A stretch of DNA of 64,000 nt from Capronia americana (taxonomy: Eukaryota > Ascomycota > Eurotiomycetes > Chaetothyriales > Herpotrichiellaceae): positions 920,151 to 984,150 of the forward strand of contig JADWQD010000016.1 in the NCBI GenBank assembly GCA_016110215.1, given 5' to 3'. The position numbers were made by a program, and so were the translations under genes. Positions within the stretch are counted from its first letter, which is position 1; every line of letters starts with the position of its first letter. Shown in pieces: positions 54,440 through 64,000 of this stretch. Under the pieces are notes generated by a model. That model saw only the letters and a list, made by a program, of their open reading frames with translations. It had not been told where the DNA came from and made no database searches.

Positions 54440-55460
54440 ATATATAGCCGGCGATATTAACTTAGCCCCGTAACTATAGTAATTACTAAGATATAAGACT
54501 ATTATAGATATTAAAGTAATACCTAAATAGACCCTCCTAGAAGTAATAGCTTAGGGATAAAATACTATTACGGAATAGGAAGGTACTATTTAAGATTACT
54601 AAGTTTAGATTATTAACTAAAAGGAATAAATTATCGACCTTAATAATTAAATTACATAGAAATAAGCTATTATTAACTACCTTAAACATAACTAAAACTT
54701 AACCCTAGGACTAGACCTAGTATAGCCTAAACCTTTTAACCTCCCGGACCCCGACTAGCTCTCCGATGATAAGGCCGAACCCGACTATAAGAACTAGAAG
54801 ACCTAAATCCTCAATAAGCTCGATATAAATACTAACTAAGGCGAGCGCACTAAGATAATATATATCTTTAGCCGTATAAAAGAAGAAGTATAGATTTTCC
54901 TATAGGCCCGTTATAGTACTAACGCTACCGACCTATTTATAACCGCTATAGAGATACTAGTCTTTCTAGATAGTATCTATATTAATCTATATAAAACCTT
55001 AAATACTTAATAAGAATATTAATAACTAGTAATAAAAAAGGATTAGACCTTTCCTAATTTCTATATAAAATTCCTTTATCTCGTTAGTATTATAAAGATC
55101 CCCGTTAAAGACCTACGCCTTAACCTATATAATAAGCTTATTATTAACCTCTAGACTACGGTCCTATCTATATTTAAAATACTCACTATATACTAAGACG
55201 TCGCTAACCGTTACTAAGTACTCAACTAAGGCCTCCACCGCCTCTAGGAATATACCGACCGGATTAAAGCTAGACTAGCGACTAAGCGTACTCCTATAGC
55301 GGCTACCTAAGTTACTCCTCCTCCCGCACTAAACCCTCGAGTAACGCCGGCCCCGCTCTTAATACCCGAGCGAGAAGGCAGCTAAACTCCGCGTACTTAA
55401 CCCACCTATAATAATATAACGAAATAGGCCTTAAGCCGAGCCGGCGCTTATTTTACTTAC
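54440..55460 (+). pseudogene. gag remnant of the younger element
   Basis: AT-rich stop-riddled region between leader and protease. Position alone and collinearity with gypsy elements identify it; a Pro/Ala-rich stretch near 55,290-55,350 precedes what was probably the zinc-knuckle region. Boundaries approximate. Confidence 0.5.
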
Positions 55461-55779
55461 TGATAACCTAGATATATCTCTCGCGACTGCCCTTTAAAGG
55501 CGGAGAATAAGGCTATTAAAGTAGATAAGGATATAAAGGATAAATAGGAAAAAGAATAACCCTAGAGGAAGTCTCCTCCTTAGGGAAGTATAATATTAAT
55601 ATAACTTCTATTAATTTAAGTTAGCTATTAGGCGAAAAATACTTTACTATACTATATAAATTATTATTTAATAGATATATAGTTTAAACCTCTACCTTAG
55701 CTAATTCTAAAGTAAATAGATTTATCTTTATTAATATAAAACTTATATAAGACCTATCCTAATTTCTAAATATTATTAC

Positions 55780-56640
55780 TATATATTTAAAGAACCCCTA
55801 TACTATAAAAGGTTATAACGGAAGATCCGGTAAGCCTATCTCTAAAATATTAACTCTATACCTAGAAGTCGACGGGAGGCGATAGAAGGACCTCCCTATA
55901 CTCGTTTTAGACTTAGGGAGTTATAAGGTTATCCTCAGCTATAAATAGTTTACCTATTTTAATATTTAGCTAGATATACGGAATTAGCGTCTACTCTAGC
56001 CCCGAGACTACTAGTATAAACTAACTTTTATAAGAGAGATATATACACCCCGAAAAAACCTTTAGGTTATAGCTATCCTTTCCCGACACTAAGAAGATAT
56101 AAAAAAACGCGACCGGATATTTATAATAGAGGATAAACGATAAGCTAGCGGGCGATAAGCCTAACTCCGTAATATATAATAATAGAAAACGGACTCTAGG
56201 CGGGACCTAGTCCGAGTACTACCGGTGAAGGCCACTAGATCTAGTCCACGCACTATAACCCCCCGAACGCACGAATAGAACCTCTACCGACGGCTGAGGG
56301 TTATATAATAGGAACTAGCGAAGGTCGATTAAACTCTACTAGAACCAGCAACTGAAAGAAAGGTTATATTACCCCCGATTAATACCCCCGGCGTAGGAGT
56401 CGATATCGCTATAATTAGAGCCGTGAGTTTCTATTAAAACCTTAAGAGAGTAAAGGATACCGCCTATAGTACAAGCCTCTATAAGATTAATCGGATTATT
56501 AAAGACTAACTACAGCCCCCGGCCGAGGAAACGGATGAATAGCTAGTCGAGCGTCTACTTCTAAAGAAGTATATAGAATTTAAGGACGTATTTTTAAAGG
56601 CTAAATCTAATACTCTCCCTCCCCTATAGCTGTATAACTA
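55780..56640 (+). pseudogene. Retroviral-type aspartic protease and linker remnant
   Basis: Reading near 55,860-55,930 gives LEVDGRR, then LPILVLDLGSYKVILS, resembling the C-terminal half (ψ-loop I-L-G) of a gypsy protease. Stops interrupt it. Boundaries approximate. Confidence 0.55.
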
Positions 56641-57800
56641 TAAGATTCAGTTAGAAGGAGAAGGTACCCTTAGATATAGCCCCCTTTACCGGAAAAGTAC
56701 GCCGGAACTACTCCTTATTAAGAAATACCTTAAAGAGAATCTCCCGAAGGGATTTATCGAGCTAAGTTAAGCACTATACGCGTCCTCTATACTATTTATA
56801 GAGAAGCTAAATAGAGGGCTATATTTTTACATTAATTATCGGAAGCTAAACGCTATAATAAAAAAGGACCGTTACCTATTACCCCTAATTAATAAGACCC
56901 TAGTATAACTTTAGAAAGTCTATATATTTATAAAGTTTAATATACAGTAGGCCTTTTACTATATTTAAATACACCTAGATTCCGAGGAACTAATAATATT
57001 CCGGACTCGCTATAGCGTCTATAAGTATAAAGTGCTACTATTTAGACTAACTAATAAGCCCGTAACCTACTAGCGTTATATAAACAATATTTTATTTAAT
57101 TTCTTAGACGATTTTATCGCGGTCTATCTTAACGATATCCTAATCTATTCTAAGAATAAACTAAAGCACGCTAAATAAGTTAAGAAGGTCCTAGAGCGTC
57201 TGCGGAAGGCCGGACTATAAGTTAATATTAAGAAAAGCGAGTTTAGTGTTAAGGAGACCTAATACCTAGGATTTATAATCTCTATAGAAGGTATTAAAGT
57301 AGACCCGGTAAAGATCTAAGTTATTAAAGATTAGTAGGTTTCTACTATAGTAAAGGGCGTCTAGTTATTCCTAGGTTTTTATAACTATTATTATATATTT
57401 ATTTACTAATATAGCCGGATTATAAAACCCCTAATATAACTAACTAAGAAAGACTACCCCTTCCTATTTAATAAAGACTACTAGAAGATATTTAAAGAAC
57501 TAAAGTTATAACTATTAACGGCCCCTATCCTCGGCTACTTCCACCCGAAATAATAAACTATACTAGAGACTAACGCCTCTAATAGAGTATTAGTAGCGGT
57601 TCTATTATAGCTAGATCCTATTAATAACCGCTAGCACCCTATCGCCTACTATTTAAAGACTATAGCCCCTATAGAATATAATTATAATATCTATAATAAG
57701 GAGATACTTACTATTATAAGCGCCTTAGAGTATTAGCGATTAGAACTATAGAGTATTATAGACTAGTTCTAAATTTTTATTAACTATTAGGCCTTATAAT
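56640..57800 (+). pseudogene. Reverse transcriptase and RNase H remnant
   Basis: Reverse transcriptase motifs are readable around stops: INYRKLNAI and LLPLINKTL (about 56,835-56,905), FRTRYSVYKYKVLLFRLTNK (about 57,000), RYINNILFNFLDDF, and the active site VYLNDILIYSKN (about 57,120-57,160, with the usual YxDD second Asp altered to Asn-Asp by RIP), then KKSEFSVKET and YLGFIIS. RNase H begins near 57,565 with ETNASNRVLVAVL. Inactive. Confidence 0.85.
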
Positions 57801-58149
57801 ACTTTATAACTAAGCGGTAATTAACGGCTCGTTAAGTCTAATGGGTAATATTACTCTCCTAGTACCACTTCCAGATTATATTTCGACCGGGTCGCCAGAA
57901 TAAGAAAGCGGATGCCCTAACCCGGTGTAAGTAAGAATAAGAAGGTTAGAAAGAAGCTGTATAGAATAAGAGAATATAAATTATACTAGGCCCCGAAATA
58001 CTAAATCCTTAGATCTACTAGGAGTTATAGCTAGCCCTATTAGATATAGAGCCGTTACTTCTAGTAAACTAGGTCTTATAAGCTAATAAGTAAAGCGAGA
58101 CTTTAGAGAAAGAATATTAGAAGGCGCGAGATTAGTAGACCCTATAAGA

Positions 58150-58960
58150 ATTATTATAGGGACTATTATTATACTAAGGTTGATTAGTAGTCCCTAATAT
58201 AGACTACTTATATATAAAGTTAATTAAAGAAGTTTATAACTAGATATTAATAGCTTACTCGGGCCGTAATAAAACTATAGAACTATTATAGACTTAATAC
58301 TACTAGCTAAACCTCCCTCGGGATGTCGCTTAATTTATCTAAAATTACTATACCTATTATTATATAACCGTCCCGCGAGATTTATCTCTAGGTATATTAA
58401 AGTCGCTACTCGTCCTTAACCGCCCTTAGTAATATATCTCTATAGATTTTAAGTTATTTCTAAAGGATATAAAGGGTTTTAATAATATTTTAGTGATTAT
58501 AGACTATCTAGATAAATAGATATACTCCCTATTATATTTAAAAACTATAACTATAAAGAATATAGTATAACTATTTATTATATATATATACTATAACTAT
58601 AGACCCCTAGATACTATTATATCTAATTAAGGACTATAATTTATTTTAATATTCTAAACGGAGTTCTACTATATTTTAGATATAAAGTTAAAATTATTTA
58701 TCGCTTTCCACCTCTAGATAGACGGCTAAATAGAGATTATAAACTAGTACCTAGATTAATAACTTTATCCGTTTATTAATTACTATTAAGATAACTAGTC
58801 TAATCTTCTCTTGATTATAGACTTTATATAAGTACTACTACCGTATAATTTAATTAAGATAAGCCCTTTCTATTTTAAAAATAAGTATAAGCCTTATACG
58901 TCTTTTAATTAGAACTAGCTAAGTAAGCCGGCTATAGTACAGGAAAGACTTAGCTAAGAA
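58150..58960 (+). pseudogene. Integrase remnant
   Basis: Zinc-binding N-terminus near 58,240-58,400 (GRNKTIELL, then the TVPRDLSLG-like segment) and core near 58,430-58,640 (SIDFKLFLKDIKGFNNILVI, followed by PLDTIISN). Collinear with gypsy integrases; stops throughout. Confidence 0.75.
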
Positions 58961-59339
58961 GAAGCCCGAAAGTATATAGAGAGGATATAAGACGCTTAGT
59001 AATCTACTTATACTACTATATTAAGTGTATAAGTATAGTAATAATAATAAGCCGATAAGTATTACCAGGAAGTTAATTTTACGGAAGGAGACCTAGTATA
59101 GGTGTCTACTAAGAACTAGAGAATAGATTAACTAAGCCGAAAACTAGCGCACTAGATAGCTAGCCCTTTCCGGATACTAAAGAAGGTCGGCAACTCTTTT
59201 AAGCTAGACCTACCGGATTTAATAAAGATCCACCCGGTCCTCTCCCCGGACTGTTTATATAAGGCCGTAGAAGACCCCCTTCCGGGATAGGTTAACGATC
59301 CCCCGCCGCTAATTAAGGTAAACGATGAAAATAAATAGG

Positions 59340-59540
59340 AAGTTAAGGAAGTCTTAGCTGTATAGAAGTATCGCGGTAGGTTATAATATTGAGTTTAGTA
59401 GCTAGGCTAAGATAAGGATCTAGAGTAGTACCCGGCCTCCGACTTTAAGAACGTACTATATAAGATCCGGGACTATTATAATAGTTACCCTTAATAACCA
59501 GGCCCCCCGAAATAATTATAAGAGTGGATTCACTATTAGG
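59340..59540 (+). pseudogene. C-terminal chromodomain remnant
   Basis: Reads KYRGRL, WLG, then YPASDFKNVLYKIRD and YPxxPGPPK, a chromodomain-like sequence as at the end of chromovirus pol. Several stops. Confidence 0.7.
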
Positions 59541-59601
59541 AGAATAATAAAGACGCGCCGGATTATACTAACGACGATAAAGCCTAAGGATAGGCTTCCT
59601 T

Positions 59602-59612
59602 AGAGGGGGGGG
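59602..59612 (+). other. Polypurine tract
   Basis: AGAGGGGGGGG immediately (3 bp) before the right LTR; the normal site for plus-strand priming in LTR elements. The G-run survived RIP because it contains no TpG. Confidence 0.8.
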
Positions 59613-59615
59613 TAA

Positions 59616-59979
59616 TATTACGGAATAAGATGTGCCCGGTATATAGAGTAGCTGGACTAGTATAGATATAGAGGAAGGTTATTATAGCGATAGCTACTAG
59701 ATTAGAAATCGGGCTTTACTAAGCCTTATCCTAATTAGGTAATATATCTATATAAATTATATAGCTATATATAATTAGCTATATGTAACTAGGATCCTTA
59801 GCGGTGCGCGCGTATACCAGAACCCTTAGTAGAGGTATACCTTTATCTAAGGCTAGGCGCGACCGTCCCTTTTAGATATTTTCCTTCTCTCTCTAGTTTA
59901 GTCTCTTTATATTAAGTAATCTATACCGTTATGTAGTGTATACCCTACCTTTATCCTATTAGTATAATATACTGTTATA
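59616..59979 (+). repeat. 3' LTR of the younger element
   Basis: 364 bp, same length as the left LTR without gaps; differences are transitions in both directions of the RIP type (for example GTACCC/GTGCCC, CGGCA/CGGTA). Confidence 0.92.
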
Positions 59980-59984
59980 ATAGC
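59980..59984. repeat. Target-site duplication, right copy (ATAGC)
   Basis: Matches 53842-53846 exactly. Confidence 0.85.
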
Positions 59985-61337
59985 TCTTAACTAAGAAAAT
60001 AAATAAATAATTAGTTAAATATCTACTTTTTAAAGAGTATATTAAATTTAAAAATATATTTTTAAAAATAAAATTTAATATACTTTCTTTACTATAACTA
60101 TATAATTATAAAATTTAGCTAAAGAGAAAAGATACTTTAAGTTATAGCTCTCTTTATTAAAAGAGTATACTAAAACTATTCTTTATTAAAAAATATTTAA
60201 AAGAGAATCTTTTAAAAGAATTTATTAAATTTAGCTAAGCTTTATTTATTTTCTTTATATTATTTATAAAGAAACTTAATAAAAAGCTATATTTTTATAT
60301 TAACTATTAGAAATTAAACTCTTTAACTAAAAAGAATTAATATTTACTATTCTTAATTAATAAAACTTTAATATATTTTTAAAAAGCTTATATTTTTATA
60401 AAGTTTAATATATAGTAAGCTTTTTATTATATTTAAATATACTTTAACTTTAAAGAACTAATTATATTTTAAATTTATTATAATATTTATAAATATAAAG
60501 TACTTTTATTTAATTTAATTAATAAACTTATAATTTACTAGCGCTATATAAATAATATTTTATTTAATTTTCTAAATAATTTTATTATAATTTATTTTAA
60601 TAATATTTTAATTTACTTTAAGAATAAACTAAAATATACTAAATAAGTTAAGAAGATTTTAAAGTATTTAAAAAAGGCTAAACTATAAGTTAATATTAAA
60701 AAAAATAAATTTAATATTAAGAAAACTTAATATTTAAGATTTATTATTTTTATAAAAAATATTAAAGTAAACTTAATAAAGATTTAAGTTATTAAAAATT
60801 AATAAACTCTTACTATAATAAAAAATATTTAGTTATTTTTAAAAATTTATAATTATTATTATATATTTATTTATTAATATAGCTAAATTATAAAATCTTT
60901 AATATAGTTAATAAAGAAGAAATATCTTTTTTTATTTAATAAAGATTATTAAAAAGCTTTTAAGAAATTAAAGTTATAATTAATAATAATCTTTATTTTA
61001 AATTATTTTTATTTAAAGTAATAAATTATATTAAAAATTAATATCTTTAATAAAGTAATAATAGTTATTTTATTATAGTTAAATTTAAATAATAATTATT
61101 AATATTTTATTATTTATTACTTAAAAACTATAATTTTTATAAAATATAATTATAATATTTATAATAAAGAAATATTTATTATTATTAATATATTAAAGTA
61201 TTAATATTTAAAATTATAAAGTATTATAAAATATTTTTAAATCTTTATAAACTATAAGATACTAAAATACTTTATAATTAAGAGATAACTAATAATTTAA
61301 TAAACTTACTAAATAATATTACTTTTCTAATATTATT
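59985..61337 (+). mobile_element. Older gypsy element, continued (RT/RNase H region), truncated
   Basis: Collinear with 56516-57885 of the younger copy: e.g. the block after CTTATTAAAAAATA, the RT core at about 60,560-60,620 and the RNase H region at about 61,040. Homology stops at about 61,337 inside RNase H, so integrase and the right LTR are lost. Composition is extreme AT, almost no C or G. Confidence 0.82.
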
Positions 61338-61361
61338 TCTATACTATAAACTAAGCTTAGG
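61338..61361 (+). repeat. Internal copy of the 24-bp pre-telomeric sequence
   Basis: Identical over 24 bp to 63905-63928, the junction of unique DNA and terminal TTAGGG. It is followed by TTTAGAGT, which reads as decayed telomere repeats. Confidence 0.75.
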
Positions 61362-61874
61362 TTTAGAGTAAAATAATAGAGATAATATAATAAGATTAGT
61401 ACTATTAGATAGAGCTCGTCTAGACGGTTTAAATAATATAACTTTTATTTAATAATACCTTATAATAAGTGTAGTAGTTATCGCTAAAGATATAGTTATT
61501 ATAGTAGTATATAGTAAGTTAGCCGAGGGCCGCTAAAAGCGTAATAATTTAGAACCCGATTCGGTATCGCGCGCTAAGAGCGTGATAATTCTACTACAGC
61601 CTTATACCCTAACCTACTATACCGTAGCCTTATATCTACTATAATATAGTCTTATACCTACTACGCCGCAGCCTCTAAAAAAGGATACTATATATAGGCC
61701 TACACCCTACTATAACTTAGTATTTATAGCCCACCTTTATAACGCTCCACTAATAGTAATCTTATAACTAAGTTTAATATAAATACTTATTTATATCTCT
61801 AATATATATAATATAGAGATAAATAATCTTTCGAATTATTCATCTTTTAAGTTATATATATTTATTCATCGCTT
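61362..61874. other. Subtelomeric AT-rich segment with short repeats
   Basis: Contains two direct copies of a CGCTAA(A/G)AGCGT(A/G)ATAATT motif (61531-61550 and 61572-61591) and the minisatellite listed next. No coding signal. Confidence 0.55.
61591..61679 (+). repeat. 22-23-bp minisatellite, four imperfect units
   Basis: Units start CTACTA at 61591, 61614, 61636 and 61658, each carrying a (C/T)AGCCTTATA-like core. Differences between units are mostly C/T and G/A. Confidence 0.6.
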
Positions 61875-62895
61875 AATTTAAACCCTCCCCTCTATTATAT
61901 CCTACTCTCCCCCGTCCGGTATATATAAATAATATAGAATTTTATTTACTTTAACCTATAGAAATACACCTTTAAAGTATAAGTCTTTCCCCCCTTTATA
62001 GCCGCTCCATCTAACCGGTAGTAGATAGTAGAGACTCCTAGCCACGACGATAGTGCCCTAGAAGTAGAAGTAGCTAACTTATATACTAACTAGGAGAGCG
62101 CTAGATATAACCGTAGTAAGTATTAAATATATAATATATAAATAATTATTCGTCCTAATATATTCTTATTTAGCTAATATAGGTAACGATAACTATAAGA
62201 GTCCTACTAAATAAAACACTACTCTCAGCGGTACTATATAACTTTTCTATATTCCCCGAGAACCCTCTATTTTTCTAGACCCGGAATACTTATATACCTA
62301 GATACTAGCTAATCTAGTTACAATATAAAGCCGGAAAAAAAAATATATATTTATAGTGGGTGATAGAACTACTACTATCACTATTAAATTAAATATTTAC
62401 TTATTCATTAAGTGTATATCCGAATATACTATCCTAAAAGTCGTTAAGCTATAGATTCTATAGGAAGTATAGAAATATAGATACGATAAATTTATTATTA
62501 GCTACTTATAAGTTTACCTAAATAAGCTATAACTAATAAACCCTATCCTTACGACTAATAAAGTGCCTCTATATAAGTTTACGCCTTTAAACCTATATAG
62601 CTATATCTATAAAGACTTTAACTATAATTCTAAATAGTGGCTCGGCTATAGAAGTATATATATAGATAGAGGTAGCTATTAGAAACCGGAGTAAGTATAA
62701 AGAAATAATATATATCTCTATAAGGTAATAAACTATAACGACCGCCCGAGGGGAGGTATATTATATAGGACTTAATTAGAGGCTATAAATAAATATTTAT
62801 TTTACTACTAAGCTATTTTATATACTAGTTAAAGTTACTATTAGGTGAATAAACTCTTAAATTATTTATATTACTAAATATAAATTACTATTTAT
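61875..62895 (+). repeat. Subtelomeric tandem unit A (about 1.03 kb)
   Basis: Diverged copy of unit B. Matching landmarks: AAACCCTCCCC at 61880 vs 62906, GAGAGCG/GCGAGCG near 62094 vs 63147, GAAACCGG at 62682 vs 63712, AAATATTTATT at 62791 vs 63830; offsets 1,026-1,055 bp. No open frame. Confidence 0.6.
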
Positions 62896-63904
62896 TAATT
62901 AAGATAAACCCTCCCCTTTATTATATCCTCTACTTACCTACCTATAAATAATATAAAATCCTATTTATTTTAATAGTAATTAACCTTTTTAATACTAGTA
63001 ACCGCTATTAAAATAAAAGCCCTTTTACCTTCTACTTACTATTAACTATATCTAACTAAATAAATAATAATAAAGGACGATAAAAAGAACCCGACTTAAG
63101 GTATAGAAGGTTTTTAGACGGAGGTTATAACTTTATATACTAGTTAGGCGAGCGTTAAACCTAGATCCCGTATATAATATAATATTACCTATAAATAATT
63201 ATTTATTCTAATATACTCTTATTAGCCGATAATAATAGTAATAATCTATCTAAGGTCGCGAGCGCTTAGTATATTACTATATAACTATTTTATCTTCACC
63301 TATCTCCTTCTTTACTTAAATTTCCGGGGTTAAATTATATATAGTTCTTAATAGAGAAAATATACTTAAGAGACGAGTTAGAACTATATATATTAATATA
63401 TAATAACCGCACTACCGTCCTTAATATACTAGAATATATTCTTCTATTTATAGAGTACTTAGTAGATATACTATTCCCTAAAGCTATAAAGCTTAAAATC
63501 CTTAAAGTAATCTAGGTACTTAGATATAATAAATAGGAGGTTAGCTACCTACTAATTTACCTTAACTAAATCTAACCAGCGGAGCCCGTCCTTCCGACCG
63601 ATAAATATACACGACGCGAGTTCACCTCTAAAAATATATTTAAGGATTCCGATAATTAATCTAAGTAGTATATCGGCTAATAAGATATATAAGTAAACTA
63701 AGCTACCTAAAGAAACCGGTATAAGGATTAAGAGATTAGATATTTATCTCTTAGTTAAATAAATAACGGCGATGAGAGGCACTTTAGGTAGTATATAAGT
63801 AGGTTAGGAAGAGATAAATAAATATTTATTTTAGCACTAAGCTATTTCTATATATTAATTAAAGCTACTACTACTCTATAAATAGCACTAAATATAAATA
63901 ATTC
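62896..63904 (+). repeat. Subtelomeric tandem unit B (about 1.03 kb)
   Basis: See unit A. Directly abuts the pre-telomeric 24-bp sequence. Most differences from unit A are transitions, with small gaps. Confidence 0.6.
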
Positions 63905-63923
63905 TCTATACTATAAACTAAGC

Positions 63924-64000
63924 TTAGGGTTAGGGTTAGGGTTAGGGTTAGGGTTAGGGTTAGGGTTAGGGTTAGGGTTAGGGTTAGGGTTAGGGTTAGG
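63924..64000 (+). repeat. Telomere, (TTAGGG)n, right chromosome end
   Basis: 77 bp of perfect TTAGGG repeats (12 full units plus a partial) running into the window edge, G-rich strand toward the end as expected for a right telomere. Confidence 0.98.

Larger units (their letters stand above)
53847..59979 (+). mobile_element. Younger complete Ty3/gypsy chromovirus-type LTR retrotransposon, RIP-inactivated
   Basis: 6,133 bp with 364-bp LTRs at both ends and flanking ATAGC duplications. Order of recognisable remnants on the plus strand is gag, protease, reverse transcriptase, RNase H, integrase, chromodomain, which is Ty3/gypsy order; a chromodomain at the C-terminus places it among chromoviruses. 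All frames contain stops, mostly TAA/TAG in positions expected from C-to-T or G-to-A change in CAA, CAG, CGA or TGG. CpA and TpG are nearly absent between about 54,440 and 59,600. No convincing tRNA primer-binding site follows the left LTR. Confidence 0.93.

Noticed and set aside
51180..61337. Search for a CRISPR-like array or a functional ORF in the AT-rich block
   Set aside because: Repeats are LTRs and RIP-decayed coding remnants; all frames carry frequent stops, and the host is a eukaryote.
59985..61337. Third separate retroelement
   Set aside because: Collinear continuation of the element begun at 51,180, split by the younger insertion.

Overview
The window is the end of a chromosome from a filamentous ascomycete (Pezizomycotina; the gene content would suit Eurotiomycetes such as Chaetothyriales, or Dothideomycetes, but I cannot fix the order). 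Reasons: it ends in TTAGGG telomere repeats running into the right edge; genes carry short GT-AG introns of 42-64 nt with CTRAY-type branch points; promoters are long; and the repeats in the last 13 kb are AT-rich, full of stops and almost free of CpA/TpG, the signature of repeat-induced point mutation (RIP).

Layout. 1-51,179 is ordinary gene-bearing chromosome with 21 protein genes. 1-15 kb: a large disordered protein cut by the left edge, a nucleotide-sugar-type SDR, a conserved coiled-coil protein, a FUSC/Bre4-type membrane protein, a GT25 glycosyltransferase and a Baeyer-Villiger-type flavin monooxygenase. 15-31 kb: a zinc-cluster-less transcription-factor-domain protein, an APC amino-acid/GABA-type permease, a NIPA magnesium transporter with a long tail, a zinc-finger/coiled-coil protein, a 51-aa membrane microprotein, a five-exon small secreted protein and a GPCR-RGS receptor. 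31-46 kb looks like a nitrogen-scavenging neighbourhood: an NCS1 permease and a fused hydantoinase/oxoprolinase-DUF917 protein diverge from one 0.9-kb promoter rich in GATA sites, followed by a (possibly damaged) fungal transcription factor, a conserved CSSEFDY protein, an acetamidase-type amidase and an AlkB-like dioxygenase. 46-51 kb: a secreted beta-propeller protein converging on a vanillyl-alcohol-oxidase-type flavoenzyme, the last gene before the repeats.

51,180-64,000 is subtelomere. An old, heavily RIPped Ty3/gypsy element was split by a younger 6,133-bp copy of the same family (364-bp LTRs, 5-bp target duplication ATAGC). The younger copy keeps recognisable protease, reverse transcriptase, RNase H, integrase and C-terminal chromodomain remnants (chromovirus type), all with stops. 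The old element breaks off at about 61,337, exactly where a 24-bp sequence begins that recurs immediately before the terminal telomere. Between these two 24-bp copies lie about 2.5 kb of subtelomeric DNA: a 22-bp minisatellite and two diverged ~1.03-kb tandem units. The telomere tract is 63,924-64,000.

Exon coordinates were derived by eye from splice signals and reading-frame continuity; no homology search was run.
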